This document shows, piece by piece, positions 17,538 to 25,674 of a DNA stretch of 49,921 nt. The notes below the pieces were generated by a model, which was not told the DNA's origin, did not search any database, and was given only the letters and a program-made list of their open reading frames with translations. Each line of letters begins with the position of its first letter. Positions within the stretch are counted from its first letter, which is position 1. This DNA is from DYRB01 sp963802205 (GTDB lineage Bacteria; Pseudomonadota; Gammaproteobacteria; Chromatiales; Chromatiaceae): the NCBI GenBank assembly GCA_963802205.1, contig CAWDHW010000012.1, positions 1 to 49,921 of the forward strand. The letters are read 5' to 3'. Made by a program: the position numbers and the translations under genes.

Positions 17538-18038
17538 ATGGGTGAGCCTTGGCCGCGGGCGCTGTGCGGTCTGTTTCTGGCTGCGGCCCTGGCGACCCCG
17601 GCTGCTCTTGCCGGGCCCTCCCAGGTCGAACTCACCGACGGCAGCGTCCTCACTGGGGATCTGGTGGGATACGCCGACGGGCGCTATACCTTGCGCTCGC
17701 CGACCCTGGGCGATGTCAGCCTGGAGGAGTCCAAGGTCCGCTCTGTGCGGCCCGGTGTTACCGGCGGGGCCGGCGGCCTGGGCCTCGGCGGGGTCGAGAC
17801 CCAGGTGGACCTGGCCTCCCAACTCCAGGCAACCCAGCAACGCCTGGTAGCCGATCCGGCTGTCTTCCGGATGATCCAGGCCCTGCAAAACGACCCCGAG
17901 ATCCGTGGTGTCCTGGCCGATCCAGCCTTCATAGCCCTGGTCGCCTCAGGTAACCTCCAGGCCATCCAGCGGGACCCGAGGATCCAGACGTTGTTGGCCC
18001 GTCCGGGAGTTCGGGCCATCCTGGATTACGCACGCTAG
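17538..18038 (+). CDS. Exported protein with a C-terminal STI1-like helical repeat region
   Basis: A 166-residue protein with a Sec signal (MGEPWPRALCGLFLAAALAT, cut near AALAG). A short beta-rich segment follows (VELTDGSVLTGDLVGYADGR), of the kind seen in Sm-like or small barrel domains. After a glycine-rich linker the last 70 residues repeat a DP-x-x-x motif (ADPAVFRMIQ, NDPEIRGVLADPAF, RDPRIQTLL) reminiscent of STI1/Hop chaperone-binding repeats. The ATG at 17538 is chosen because it directly precedes the signal; the frame is open from 17520. It could be a periplasmic chaperone adaptor, but that is inference only. It lies between xthA and typA on the same strand. Confidence 0.7.
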   Translation: MGEPWPRALCGLFLAAALATPAALAGPSQVELTDGSVLTGDLVGYADGRYTLRSPTLGDVSLEESKVRSVRPGVTGGAGGLGLGGVETQVDLASQLQATQQRLVADPAVFRMIQALQNDPEIRGVLADPAFIALVASGNLQAIQRDPRIQTLLARPGVRAILDYAR

Positions 18039-18096
18039 ATCTTTTCCTTACGGGCATTTGGCCGCATTCGCGGCGGTGCCTGACCCCCAAGTCCGC

Positions 18097-18102
18097 TATA
18101 CT
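18097..18102 (+). promoter_or_regulatory. Possible -10 element for typA
   Basis: TATACT in the context GTCCGCTATACTGCC, 122 bp before the typA start. A good -35 at 17 bp upstream is lacking. Offered as a candidate only. Confidence 0.25.
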
Positions 18103-18223
18103 GCCGCGTTTTATTGCGGGACAGGCCCAGAGCCCCCCGCGACCCCCGCCGGAAGACCTCGTGAAGGGACGCGCCAACCCGGCGTGCCTGGTCCGAGCCC
18201 TGGCCTGACCGGAGTCCCTCCCT

Positions 18224-20038
18224 GTGATCGAAAACCTTCGCAATATCGCCATCATCGCCCACGTCGACCACGGTAAGACGACCCTGGTGGACCAACTCCT
18301 GCAACAGTCGGGGACCCTGGGCGAGCGCTTTGGGCCCGTCGAGCGGGTGATGGACTCCAACGACATCGAGAAGGAGCGTGGCATCACCATCCTCTCGAAG
18401 AACACCGCCATTCGCTGGGGCGAGTACCGCATCAACATCGTCGATACCCCGGGGCATGCCGACTTCGGCGGCGAGGTGGAGCGCGTCCTGTCCATGGTCG
18501 ATTCGGTCCTGCTGCTGGTGGATGCGGTGGAGGGGCCAATGCCCCAGACCCGCTTCGTCACCCAGAAGGCCTTCAATCATGGCCTCCGGCCCATCGTGGT
18601 GGTGAACAAGATCGATCGCGACGGGGCGCGCCCGTCCTGGGTCGTGGATCAGGTCTTCGACCTGTTCGATCGCCTCGGCGCCAACGACCACCAGCTCGAC
18701 TTCCCCATCGTCTACGCCTCCGCCCTGGGTGGCTACGCCGGGCTTGAGGATACGGTGCGCTCGGGGGACATGCAGCCCCTGTTCCAGGCCATCGTGGAGC
18801 ACACCCCGCGCCCGCCGGTGGACCCGGACGGCCCCTTCCAGATGCAGATCTCGACGCTGGATTATTCGAGCTACGTCGGGGCCATCGCGGTGGGGCGCAT
18901 CGCCCGCGGCTCGGTGCGGCGCAACCAGCAGGTGGTTCAGATCGCCATCGATGGCGAGGTTCACCGCGGCAAGATCGGACAGGTCTTCAGCTACATGGGG
19001 CTGAACCGAGTGGAGGTCGAAGAGGCCAGCGCCGGGGACATCGTCGCCATCACCGGCATCGAGGCCCCCAATGTCTCCGATACCCTTTGCGACCCGGAGC
19101 ACGCCCAGGCCCTGCCGCCGCTCACGGTGGACGAGCCCACGGTGAGTATGACCTTCCAGGTCAATTCCTCGCCCTTCGCCGGGCGCAGCGGCAAGTATGT
19201 GACCTCCCGCCAACTCAAGGAGCGCCTGGAGCGCGAGCTGATCCACAACGTCGCGCTGCGGGTGGAGGAGGGGAACGACCCGGAGAAATTCCGCGTCTCC
19301 GGGCGCGGTGAGCTGCATCTGTCGATCCTGCTGGAGAACATGCGCCGGGAGGGGCACGAGATGGCCGTGTCGCGCCCGGAGGTCATCTTCCGCGAGATCG
19401 AGGGGGAGATCTGCGAGCCCTACGAGCAGGTTACGGTGGACGTGGAAGAGGCCAATCAGGGTGCGGTCATGGAGGCCATGGGGGCGCGCAAGGGGGAGTT
19501 GCGGGACATGATCCCCGACGGGCGCGGGCGGGTGCGGCTGGACTACATGGTCCCGTCCCGCGGGCTCATCGGCTTTCAGACCGAGTTCATGACCATCACG
19601 TCCGGATCCGGGCTCATCTACCACGTCTTCGACCACTATGGCCCGGTGCAGCAGGGCGGCATCAACAAACGCCGCAACGGGGCCCTGATCTCCAACGGGA
19701 TGGGCAAGGTCCTGGGCTACTCGCTCTTCAACCTCCAGGACCGTGGGCGCCTGTTCGTCGCCCCCGGCGAGGATGTCTACGAGGGGCAGGTGATCGGCAT
19801 GCACTCTCGGGAGAACGACCTCACCGTCAATCCCCTCAAGGGCAAGCAGCTCACCAACGTGCGGGCCTCCGGCACCGACGAGAACATCATCCTGACCCCG
19901 CCGATCCGCTTCACCATGGAACAGGCGCTGGAGTTCATCGAGGACGATGAACTGGTGGAGATCACCCCGGCGGCGATCCGCATCCGCAAGCGCCACCTCA
20001 CGGAGAACGACCGTAAGCGCGCCGGGCGCGGTAGCTAA
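18224..20038 (+). CDS. typA: Ribosome-associated GTPase TypA/BipA
   Basis: 604 residues, the usual TypA length. It acts on the ribosome in 50S assembly and stress adaptation. The G1 loop AHVDHGKTT is at residues 12-20, followed by EKERGITI in switch I, DTPGHADFGGEVER in switch II and the NKIDRDGARP G4 region. The EF-G-like domains III and V and the TypA-specific C-terminal domain, with IMTPPIRFTMEQ-like text (here ILTPPIRF), are present. The start is GTG 18224, giving MIENLRNIAIIAHVDHGKTT. It leads an operon with pip 19 bp behind and dtd after that. Confidence 0.97.
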   Translation: MIENLRNIAIIAHVDHGKTTLVDQLLQQSGTLGERFGPVERVMDSNDIEKERGITILSKNTAIRWGEYRINIVDTPGHADFGGEVERVLSMVDSVLLLVDAVEGPMPQTRFVTQKAFNHGLRPIVVVNKIDRDGARPSWVVDQVFDLFDRLGANDHQLDFPIVYASALGGYAGLEDTVRSGDMQPLFQAIVEHTPRPPVDPDGPFQMQISTLDYSSYVGAIAVGRIARGSVRRNQQVVQIAIDGEVHRGKIGQVFSYMGLNRVEVEEASAGDIVAITGIEAPNVSDTLCDPEHAQALPPLTVDEPTVSMTFQVNSSPFAGRSGKYVTSRQLKERLERELIHNVALRVEEGNDPEKFRVSGRGELHLSILLENMRREGHEMAVSRPEVIFREIEGEICEPYEQVTVDVEEANQGAVMEAMGARKGELRDMIPDGRGRVRLDYMVPSRGLIGFQTEFMTITSGSGLIYHVFDHYGPVQQGGINKRRNGALISNGMGKVLGYSLFNLQDRGRLFVAPGEDVYEGQVIGMHSRENDLTVNPLKGKQLTNVRASGTDENIILTPPIRFTMEQALEFIEDDELVEITPAAIRIRKRHLTENDRKRAGRGS

Positions 20039-20057
20039 GCTCGCGTTCGGCCTGTCC

Positions 20058-21020
20058 ATGACCAGCATCGCCCCAGCCCCCTATCCCCCCATCGAGCCCT
20101 ATGCCCGCCACCGCATCGCGGTGGATGGGCGCCACACTTTATACGTGGAGGAGTGTGGTAACCCCAAGGGGATCCCCGCGGTTTTCCTCCACGGCGGGCC
20201 CGGGGCCGGGTGTGAGCCCGGACACAGGCGCTTCTTCGATCCGGCGCGCTACCGCATCGTGTTGTTCGACCAGCGCGGCAGCGGGCGTTCGAGCCCTCAC
20301 GCCGACCTCATCCACAACACCACCTGGGACCTGGTGGCGGACTGCGAGCGCATTCGCAACAAGCTCGGCATTGAGCGCTGGCTGGTCTTCGGCGGGTCAT
20401 GGGGTTCGACCCTCGCCCTGGCCTATGCCCAGACCCACCCGGAGCGCGTGCTTGCCCTGGTCTTGCGGGGGGTCTTCCTGTGCCGCGAGGCGGAGATCCG
20501 CTGGTTCTATCAAGAGGGGGCCAATTGGGTATTCCCCGACTGGTGGGAGGACTTTCTCGCCCCCATCCCGGTCGCGGAGCGCGGCGATCTGCTCCACGCC
20601 TATCACCGCCGTCTGACCGGAACCGACGAGCTGGCGCGCATGGCCGCCGCTAAGGCCTGGTCCATCTGGGAGGGACGCACCGCCACCCTGCTGGCCAACC
20701 CCGATATTCAGGCCCACTTCGCCGATCCGCACGTGGCCCTGAGCCTTGCGCGCATCGAGTGCCACTACTTCGTCAACCAGGCCTTCCTTGAGACCGACCA
20801 ACTCCTGCGCGATGCCCATCGCCTGGCGGGCATCCCAGGGGTCATCGTCCAGGGGCGCTACGACATTATCTGCCCACTGCGCTCGGCTTGGGAACTGCAC
20901 AGGGCCTGGCCCACGGCGGACCTTCAGATCATTCCGGATGCGGGACATGCGGCCTTCGAGCCAGGCATCCGCGCCGCCTTGGTGGCGGCGACCGACCGAT
21001 TCGCCGCCACCCTGGACTGA
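20058..21020 (+). CDS. pip: Proline iminopeptidase
   Basis: A 320-residue alpha/beta hydrolase of peptidase family S33 that removes N-terminal proline from peptides. It has the oxyanion region HGGPGAGCEPGHRRFFDP, the DQRGSGRS motif, the nucleophile Ser in GGSWGSTLALAYAQ, the catalytic Asp in GRYDIICP and the His in AGHAAFEPG. The ATG at 20058 fits the family start (PYPPIEPYARHRIAVD); the frame open from 19947 overlaps typA and is not coding there. It is followed by dtd after only 9 bp. Confidence 0.95.
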   Translation: MTSIAPAPYPPIEPYARHRIAVDGRHTLYVEECGNPKGIPAVFLHGGPGAGCEPGHRRFFDPARYRIVLFDQRGSGRSSPHADLIHNTTWDLVADCERIRNKLGIERWLVFGGSWGSTLALAYAQTHPERVLALVLRGVFLCREAEIRWFYQEGANWVFPDWWEDFLAPIPVAERGDLLHAYHRRLTGTDELARMAAAKAWSIWEGRTATLLANPDIQAHFADPHVALSLARIECHYFVNQAFLETDQLLRDAHRLAGIPGVIVQGRYDIICPLRSAWELHRAWPTADLQIIPDAGHAAFEPGIRAALVAATDRFAATLD

Positions 21021-21029
21021 TCGCCCAAG

Positions 21030-21467
21030 GTGATCGGGCTCCTGCAACGGGTGACCTCGGCACGGGTCGAGGTGGCGGGGGAGACGGTTGGAGCCATCGA
21101 ACAGGGGCTCCTGGTCCTGGTGGGGGTACAGCGTGGCGACGAGGCCCCACAGGCCGCCCGCCTTCTGGAGCGGCTGCTCGGCTACCGGGTCTTCCCGGAC
21201 GCGCGAGGGCGCATGAACTTGAGCCTGCGCGACATCGACGGTGGCCTGTTGCTGGTTCCCCAGTTCACCCTGGCGGCAGACACCCGCAAAGGGACGCGCG
21301 CCAGCTTCACGGCCGCGGCCCCACCCGAACAGGGTGCCGACCTCTTCGATCACCTGGTAGTCCTGGCGATGGCAGCCCACCCCCGGGTGGCCGCCGGTCG
21401 CTTCGGGGCCGACATGCAGGTCAGCCTGGTCAACGATGGGCCCGTCACCTTTTGGCTGGAGGCCTGA
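21030..21467 (+). CDS. dtd: D-aminoacyl-tRNA deacylase
   Basis: 145 residues, the exact size of DTD. It hydrolyses D-aminoacyl-tRNAs, keeping D-amino acids out of translation. The two active-site motifs are present: VPQFTLAADTRKG near residue 77 and the cross-subunit VNDGPVTFWL at the C-terminus. The start is GTG 21030. It is the last gene of the typA-pip-dtd unit, which groups translation quality and peptide turnover functions. Confidence 0.96.
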   Translation: MIGLLQRVTSARVEVAGETVGAIEQGLLVLVGVQRGDEAPQAARLLERLLGYRVFPDARGRMNLSLRDIDGGLLLVPQFTLAADTRKGTRASFTAAAPPEQGADLFDHLVVLAMAAHPRVAAGRFGADMQVSLVNDGPVTFWLEA

Positions 21468-21742
21468 GGACCAGACGCAGAGGCGGGATGGAGGATTCCG
21501 GGCGAAGTGCCGGGCATCACGGCGGTTTGAATCGGTGGCCAGGCTTCTGTAAGATCCGCGGGCCCCAAGCGTTAAGCGCAGGGCTGGTAACGACATCGGT
21601 CAGATCGACCGGTTTGGGCCAGCCACAGCATCGGGGACCGCCGCGCGCGCCGCTACGGATCCGGCTCCTGGCCAGTTTCGCGGTGAAGTCGGCTTTCGTA
21701 ACGTCAACTCCGGTTGGCAATCATGTGATCGATGAGGGTTTT

Positions 21743-21955
21743 ATGGCAGGTCAGTTGGTTTCCGGTACCGTCAAGTGGTTCAATGACGAGAAGGGTTTCG
21801 GTTTCATCGCGCGTGAGGGCGGCAAGGACGTGTTCGTCCACCACAGCGCTATCAACGGCTCCGGCCGCAAGACTCTACAAGAGGGGCAGCAGGTCACCAT
21901 GGAGGTGACCCAGGGCGTCAAGGGGCCCCAGGCGGAGAATGTTACTGCGCTCTGA
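21743..21955 (+). CDS. Cold-shock domain protein, CspA family
   Basis: 70 residues forming one OB-fold cold-shock domain. The RNP1 motif KGFGFIA and RNP2 motif VFVHHSAI bind single-stranded RNA or DNA; the protein probably acts as an RNA chaperone. ATG 21743 is preceded by GAGGG at a good distance. The 275 bp between dtd and this gene leave room for a long structured leader, as in E. coli cspA, but I cannot identify a cold-box. A glycine-rich VTQGVKGPQAENV end is typical. Confidence 0.95.
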   Translation: MAGQLVSGTVKWFNDEKGFGFIAREGGKDVFVHHSAINGSGRKTLQEGQQVTMEVTQGVKGPQAENVTAL

Positions 21956-21993
21956 TCCCCAGTCCTGAATCACCCGCTCTGAACACGGGCCCC

Positions 21994-22009
21994 GCAGCCG
22001 CATGGCTGC
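21994..22009 (+). terminator. Hairpin downstream of the cold-shock gene
   Basis: GCAGCC-GCAT-GGCTGC, a perfect 6-bp stem with a 4-base loop, 38 bp after the stop codon. There is no T tract behind it, so it may be an RNA 3'-end stabiliser and not an intrinsic terminator. Confidence 0.3.
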
Positions 22010-22105
22010 CCGGTCCGATCAAACGGCCTGCCGCCCCCCAGCGGTGGGTCGTTTGGTTTCCGGGGCGCGTCGCCCCCTGCTTCCAAACTGCCCGGCGCCG
22101 TCCCA

Positions 22106-23320
22106 ATGAAACTCGGTATCGACCGCCTGCTCGCAGACTCGAAACTGGCCCGACGCCTGCACGGGCAACGACTCGCCTTGCTTGGCCACCCGGCCTCGGT
22201 GACCGGGGGCTGTGAGCACAGCCTGGACGCCCTGATGGGTCGGCCGGGATTGCGACTGCGTGCCGCCTTTGGCCCACAGCACGGGATGCGCGGCGACAAG
22301 CAGGACAACATGGTCGAGACGGCCGACATCACGGACCCCCGCCACGGGATCCCGGTCTTCAGCCTCTATGGCGAGGTGCGCTATCCCACCGCGGCCATGC
22401 TGGGGACCTTCGATACCCTGTTGGTGGACCTTCAGGACATTGGCACTCGCATCTACACCTATGTCACCACCCTGGCCTATGTTCTGGACGCCTGCGCCAA
22501 GGCCGGCAAGGCGGTTTGGGTCCTGGATCGCCCCAACCCCGCCGGGCGCCCGGTCGAGGGCAGCCTGCTGGAGCCCGGGTGGGAGAGCTTCGTGGGTGCA
22601 GGGCCCCTACCCATGCGTCATGGCCTGACCCTGGGAGAACTGGCGCGCTGGTTCGTTGCGAGGCGGGGGCTGGACCTGGATCTGGAGGTGGTGGCCATGG
22701 ACGGTTATGACCCCCAGACCGGCCCGGGCTTCGGCTGGCCCCTGGAGGAGTTGGCATGGGTCAATCCCAGCCCCAACGCCGCGACCCTCAACATGGCCCG
22801 CTGTTTCCCAGGGACAGTCCTGTTCGAGGGTACGACCCTGTCCGAGGGGCGGGGGACCACCCGGGCATTGGAGCTGGTCGGGGCCCCGGATCTGGAATTC
22901 GGGCACGTCCTAGACCGCATGGCGGCACTGGCTCCGGACTGGCTGGCCGGGTGTTGGCTGCGCCCATGCTGGTTCGAACCGACGTTCCACAAGCACGCCG
23001 GGCGCCTGTGCAGCGGGGTGCAGATCCATACCGATGGCCACTTCTACCGCCACGCCGAGTTTCGCCCCTACCGCATCGCGGCGCTGATGCTCAAGGCGGT
23101 GCGACTGGAGTACCCGGACTACCCCATCTGGCGGGACTTCCACTATGAATACGAACGCGAGCGCCTGGCCGTGGACCTGTTGAGTGGCGGCACCTTCCTG
23201 CGGGAGTGGGTGGACGACCCACAAGCCCTGCCCGGGGACCTGGAGGCCCGTCTCGCCCCGGACGAGGCGGCATGGATTGAGGAGCGGCGGGGTTTCCTGG
23301 GCTACCGATCCGGTCATTAA
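22106..23320 (+). CDS. DUF1343 protein, exo-beta-N-acetylmuramidase NamZ type
   Basis: A 404-residue member of the DUF1343 family, whose characterised member NamZ removes terminal N-acetylmuramic acid from peptidoglycan fragments. Family blocks visible are LALLGHPASVT near residue 27, FGPQHGMRGDKQDNM near 57, FSLYGEVRYP, LLVDLQDIGTRIYTY near 110 and DRPNPAGRPVEG near 140, then the NMARCFPGTVLFEGT block near 230. No signal peptide is visible, so it is likely cytoplasmic and linked to cell-wall recycling or degradation. It stands alone, with no muramyl kinase or glucosaminidase beside it. Confidence 0.88.
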   Translation: MKLGIDRLLADSKLARRLHGQRLALLGHPASVTGGCEHSLDALMGRPGLRLRAAFGPQHGMRGDKQDNMVETADITDPRHGIPVFSLYGEVRYPTAAMLGTFDTLLVDLQDIGTRIYTYVTTLAYVLDACAKAGKAVWVLDRPNPAGRPVEGSLLEPGWESFVGAGPLPMRHGLTLGELARWFVARRGLDLDLEVVAMDGYDPQTGPGFGWPLEELAWVNPSPNAATLNMARCFPGTVLFEGTTLSEGRGTTRALELVGAPDLEFGHVLDRMAALAPDWLAGCWLRPCWFEPTFHKHAGRLCSGVQIHTDGHFYRHAEFRPYRIAALMLKAVRLEYPDYPIWRDFHYEYERERLAVDLLSGGTFLREWVDDPQALPGDLEARLAPDEAAWIEERRGFLGYRSGH

Positions 23321-23431
23321 CCATCCAAATTCAGCGCCGGCGGCCCTAGATCGCCGGGCTCGCCGTTGCCTCCGGCAGGTACCCAGCGACACCGTACCAG
23401 CCGCAGGGGTAAGGACCCAGGTCCGCCGCGC

Positions 23432-23854
23432 TCAATCGTCCCCGTGGGTCCGCTGACGTAGCCCCTTGGTCTTGGACCGCTGGGCCTTGCCCTCCAGACG
23501 CCGCTCCTTGGAGGCCCGGGTGGGGCGCGTGGCCGTGCGAGGCTTTTGCACCAGTGTGGCTTGCCGAATCAGGGCGATCAAACGCTCCAGGGCATCGCGG
23601 CGGTTGCGCTCCTGGCTGCGGTAGCGGTGCGCCTCGATCACCACCATGCCCTCGGCGCTCAGGCGCCCAGCGGCCAGCCGCAGCAGGCGTTCCCTCACCG
23701 GCTCGGGCAGGGCTGGCGAGCGCGCCGCATCGAAGCGTAGTTCCACCGCTGTGGACACCTTGTTGACATGCTGACCACCGGGCCCCGGGGAACGCACGAA
23801 GCGCTCCTCGAGCTCCCGCTCGTCGATGGCGATGGCGTCGGTCACCTGGATCAT
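23432..23854 (-). CDS. arfB: Alternative ribosome-rescue factor ArfB (YaeJ)
   Basis: A 140-residue peptidyl-tRNA hydrolase that rescues ribosomes stalled on truncated mRNA. The GGQ motif that triggers hydrolysis is in SPGPGGQHVNKVST at residues 22-35. The basic C-terminal tail (SKERRLEGKAQRSKTKGLRQ), which enters the empty mRNA channel, is present. It sits 28 bp behind the dioxygenase gene on the same strand and is probably co-transcribed with it. Confidence 0.95.
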   Translation of the reverse strand: MIQVTDAIAIDERELEERFVRSPGPGGQHVNKVSTAVELRFDAARSPALPEPVRERLLRLAAGRLSAEGMVVIEAHRYRSQERNRRDALERLIALIRQATLVQKPRTATRPTRASKERRLEGKAQRSKTKGLRQRTHGDD

Positions 23855-23882
23855 GGTGTGCCTGGCTGCCGGCGATGGGCGC

Positions 23883-24794
23883 TCAAGTCCCCTCTATCCG
23901 ATCGTAGTAGCGCGCGCGGTAGAACAGGCGTGGCTTGGCCCCGTCATCGAACCCAGTGCGGGTGTGGAGGACGTTGTTGCTCACCAGGCCCCAGCCGGCC
24001 TCCAGACGCCCCTCGAGGTGCCAAGGCGTATGGCCGTGCAGGACCTCACGCAGGCAGGCCAGGGCCGCGGTGGTCAGGGGGTCGTCGCGCCAGAGAATAT
24101 TGCGTTTGCGATCTGTGTAGCGCATGTGGAGGTGACCCGCTGGCGTGACGGCGAAGACCGGCCCCGGTTGCTCCGGGCGGATGACCCTCCCCTCCACCAG
24201 GTTGGCCGGGATGGTCATGGCCTGCGGGTTCATCAGGGCGCGGATGTAGTCCGGTTCTTGGTCCCGTACCAGGATGTAGGCGATCTCGTGGTCGAGCAGG
24301 GCATTGGCCCCGCCGCGCTCTGCGGGTTGAACACAGTGCAGCAACAGACCATGAATCTGGTGCCCTGGGCTGTTGTAGTAACCGTCCGTGTGCCAGGCGA
24401 TGGGTTTGTTGCTGTAGGGGATGTAGTCCCGATGCCCGGCATCGGACTGGACCTTGAGCGAGGTGATGGCGTCGTCGTCGGCGCCCATGTTGTGGTCCAG
24501 GCGGTGGAGGCCGAAGCTCGCCCCCAGGGCACGGACAATCTCCTTGTCCGGGTCGTCCCCGGTCCCGGCCGCGTAGAGTGCCATGTTGGCATGGCGGCAG
24601 CGTTCCAGGATCGCGGCATGTTCCGCCGGGGACAGACGGCGGGGGTTGGTGACCTCCACGACCAGGTCTTCGACCCGGGTTGGGGCCCGTGCCAGTCGGT
24701 CTTCACGCCACCGGGCGTAGGTCTCGGGTTGGTCGAGGGCGAAGGGGGAAGCGGCGATTCCGGATCGAATTGGTGCGAGAACTGGGGCTGACAT
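23883..24794 (-). CDS. TauD/TfdA-family Fe(II)/2-oxoglutarate dioxygenase
   Basis: A 303-residue oxygenase. The iron-binding HxD is in AWHTDGYYN near residue 150 and the distal histidine is in SNNVLHTRTGFDD near 280, followed by the arginine pair PRLFYRARYYDR that would hold 2-oxoglutarate. The ATG at 24794 gives MSAPVLAPIRSGIAASPFAL; the upstream frame to 24881 lies in the divergent promoter region and is not taken. It pairs with arfB, an unusual partner. The substrate is unknown; taurine metabolism is not indicated, as no transporter or other tau gene is nearby. Confidence 0.85.
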   Translation of the reverse strand: MSAPVLAPIRSGIAASPFALDQPETYARWREDRLARAPTRVEDLVVEVTNPRRLSPAEHAAILERCRHANMALYAAGTGDDPDKEIVRALGASFGLHRLDHNMGADDDAITSLKVQSDAGHRDYIPYSNKPIAWHTDGYYNSPGHQIHGLLLHCVQPAERGGANALLDHEIAYILVRDQEPDYIRALMNPQAMTIPANLVEGRVIRPEQPGPVFAVTPAGHLHMRYTDRKRNILWRDDPLTTAALACLREVLHGHTPWHLEGRLEAGWGLVSNNVLHTRTGFDDGAKPRLFYRARYYDRIEGT

Positions 24795-24980
24795 GGGGTG
24801 ACCTGGGTCTGAATCTTGAATTGGGTTGAGGGAACGGATAGGGCCAATCAGTACCATAGTGGCCCCCGGCAGCGGGTGCAATGCCCCTGGGAGCGTGGCA
24901 ACCGGAGTCCGGAATTGGTGCTCACGTCAGGGGTCCGGAGCGGGTGTGGGAGCCCCGGATCGCAGCCAATCCCCGGGCCC

Positions 24981-24986
24981 TATAAT
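24981..24986 (+). promoter_or_regulatory. Possible -10 element for the usp gene
   Basis: A perfect TATAAT 35 bp before the usp start, in the intergenic region shared with the divergent dioxygenase gene. No good -35 is seen at 16-18 bp, so activation by a regulator would be needed if it is real. Confidence 0.3.
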
Positions 24987-25021
24987 GAGCGACACCAATG
25001 AGGCGCAACGAGGGCTTCGCC

Positions 25022-25492
25022 ATGACTCCGCACAACTACCGACACCTTCTGCTGGCAGTGGATTTTGCCCCGGACAGGGAGCAGGTCATCGCCCGTGCCT
25101 TGCACTTGCGGGACCTCTGCGGGGCCAGGTTGAGCCTGGTCCATGTGGTCGAGTATGTCCCGATGGCAGTGGAATTCATGCCCCTGTCCTACGCCGGGGA
25201 CATCGCCCTGCCAGAGGATTTTGCCCTGGAGACTACTCTGCTGGAGACGGCCCAAGGTCAGATGGACGCCCTGGGTGAGCGCATCGGCGTTCCAACGGGG
25301 GATCGCCACATCCAGATCGGGCCTGTCGGTCACGCCATCCAGGTCGCAGCCGAGGAGTTGGGCATCGACCTGGTGATCCTGGGCTGCCACGGGCGGCATG
25401 GCTTCAAGGCCCTCCTTGGGGGAACCGCCAAGGGCCTGGTACAGGGGCTGAATTGCGATCTGCTGTGCGTGCGCATCCCTGGGGAGACCTGA
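25022..25492 (+). CDS. Universal stress protein, UspA family
   Basis: A 156-residue single Usp domain. It starts with HLLLAVDFAPDREQV and ends with the nucleotide-binding pattern G-2x-G-9x-G-T in GCHGRHGFKALLGGTAKGLV, so ATP binding is expected. The final strand CDLLCVRIP is typical. ATG 25022 fits the family start; eight open codons upstream are ignored. Monocistronic, divergent from the dioxygenase and convergent with the DUF349 gene. Confidence 0.93.
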   Translation: MTPHNYRHLLLAVDFAPDREQVIARALHLRDLCGARLSLVHVVEYVPMAVEFMPLSYAGDIALPEDFALETTLLETAQGQMDALGERIGVPTGDRHIQIGPVGHAIQVAAEELGIDLVILGCHGRHGFKALLGGTAKGLVQGLNCDLLCVRIPGET

Positions 25493-25674
25493 GGCGGGTC
25501 TTGCCGCTGGAGATCTGGCGGAGACAATGGTCCCGGTCGCCCCGGGCGGGACGGACACGCAGCGGCAGTAAGGTCTGGCGAGTCGCCAAGTGCCATGACC
25601 CGTCGCCGCGCCGGCAGCCACGGCTGGCCAGGACCCGACTGGCCAGCTCCGCGGTTTGCCGATTCGGGACTGCC

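Noticed and set aside
21468..21742. Riboswitch or cold-box in the leader of the cold-shock gene
   Set aside because: A long leader is possible, but I could not find a conserved cold-box or a clear riboswitch fold by eye.
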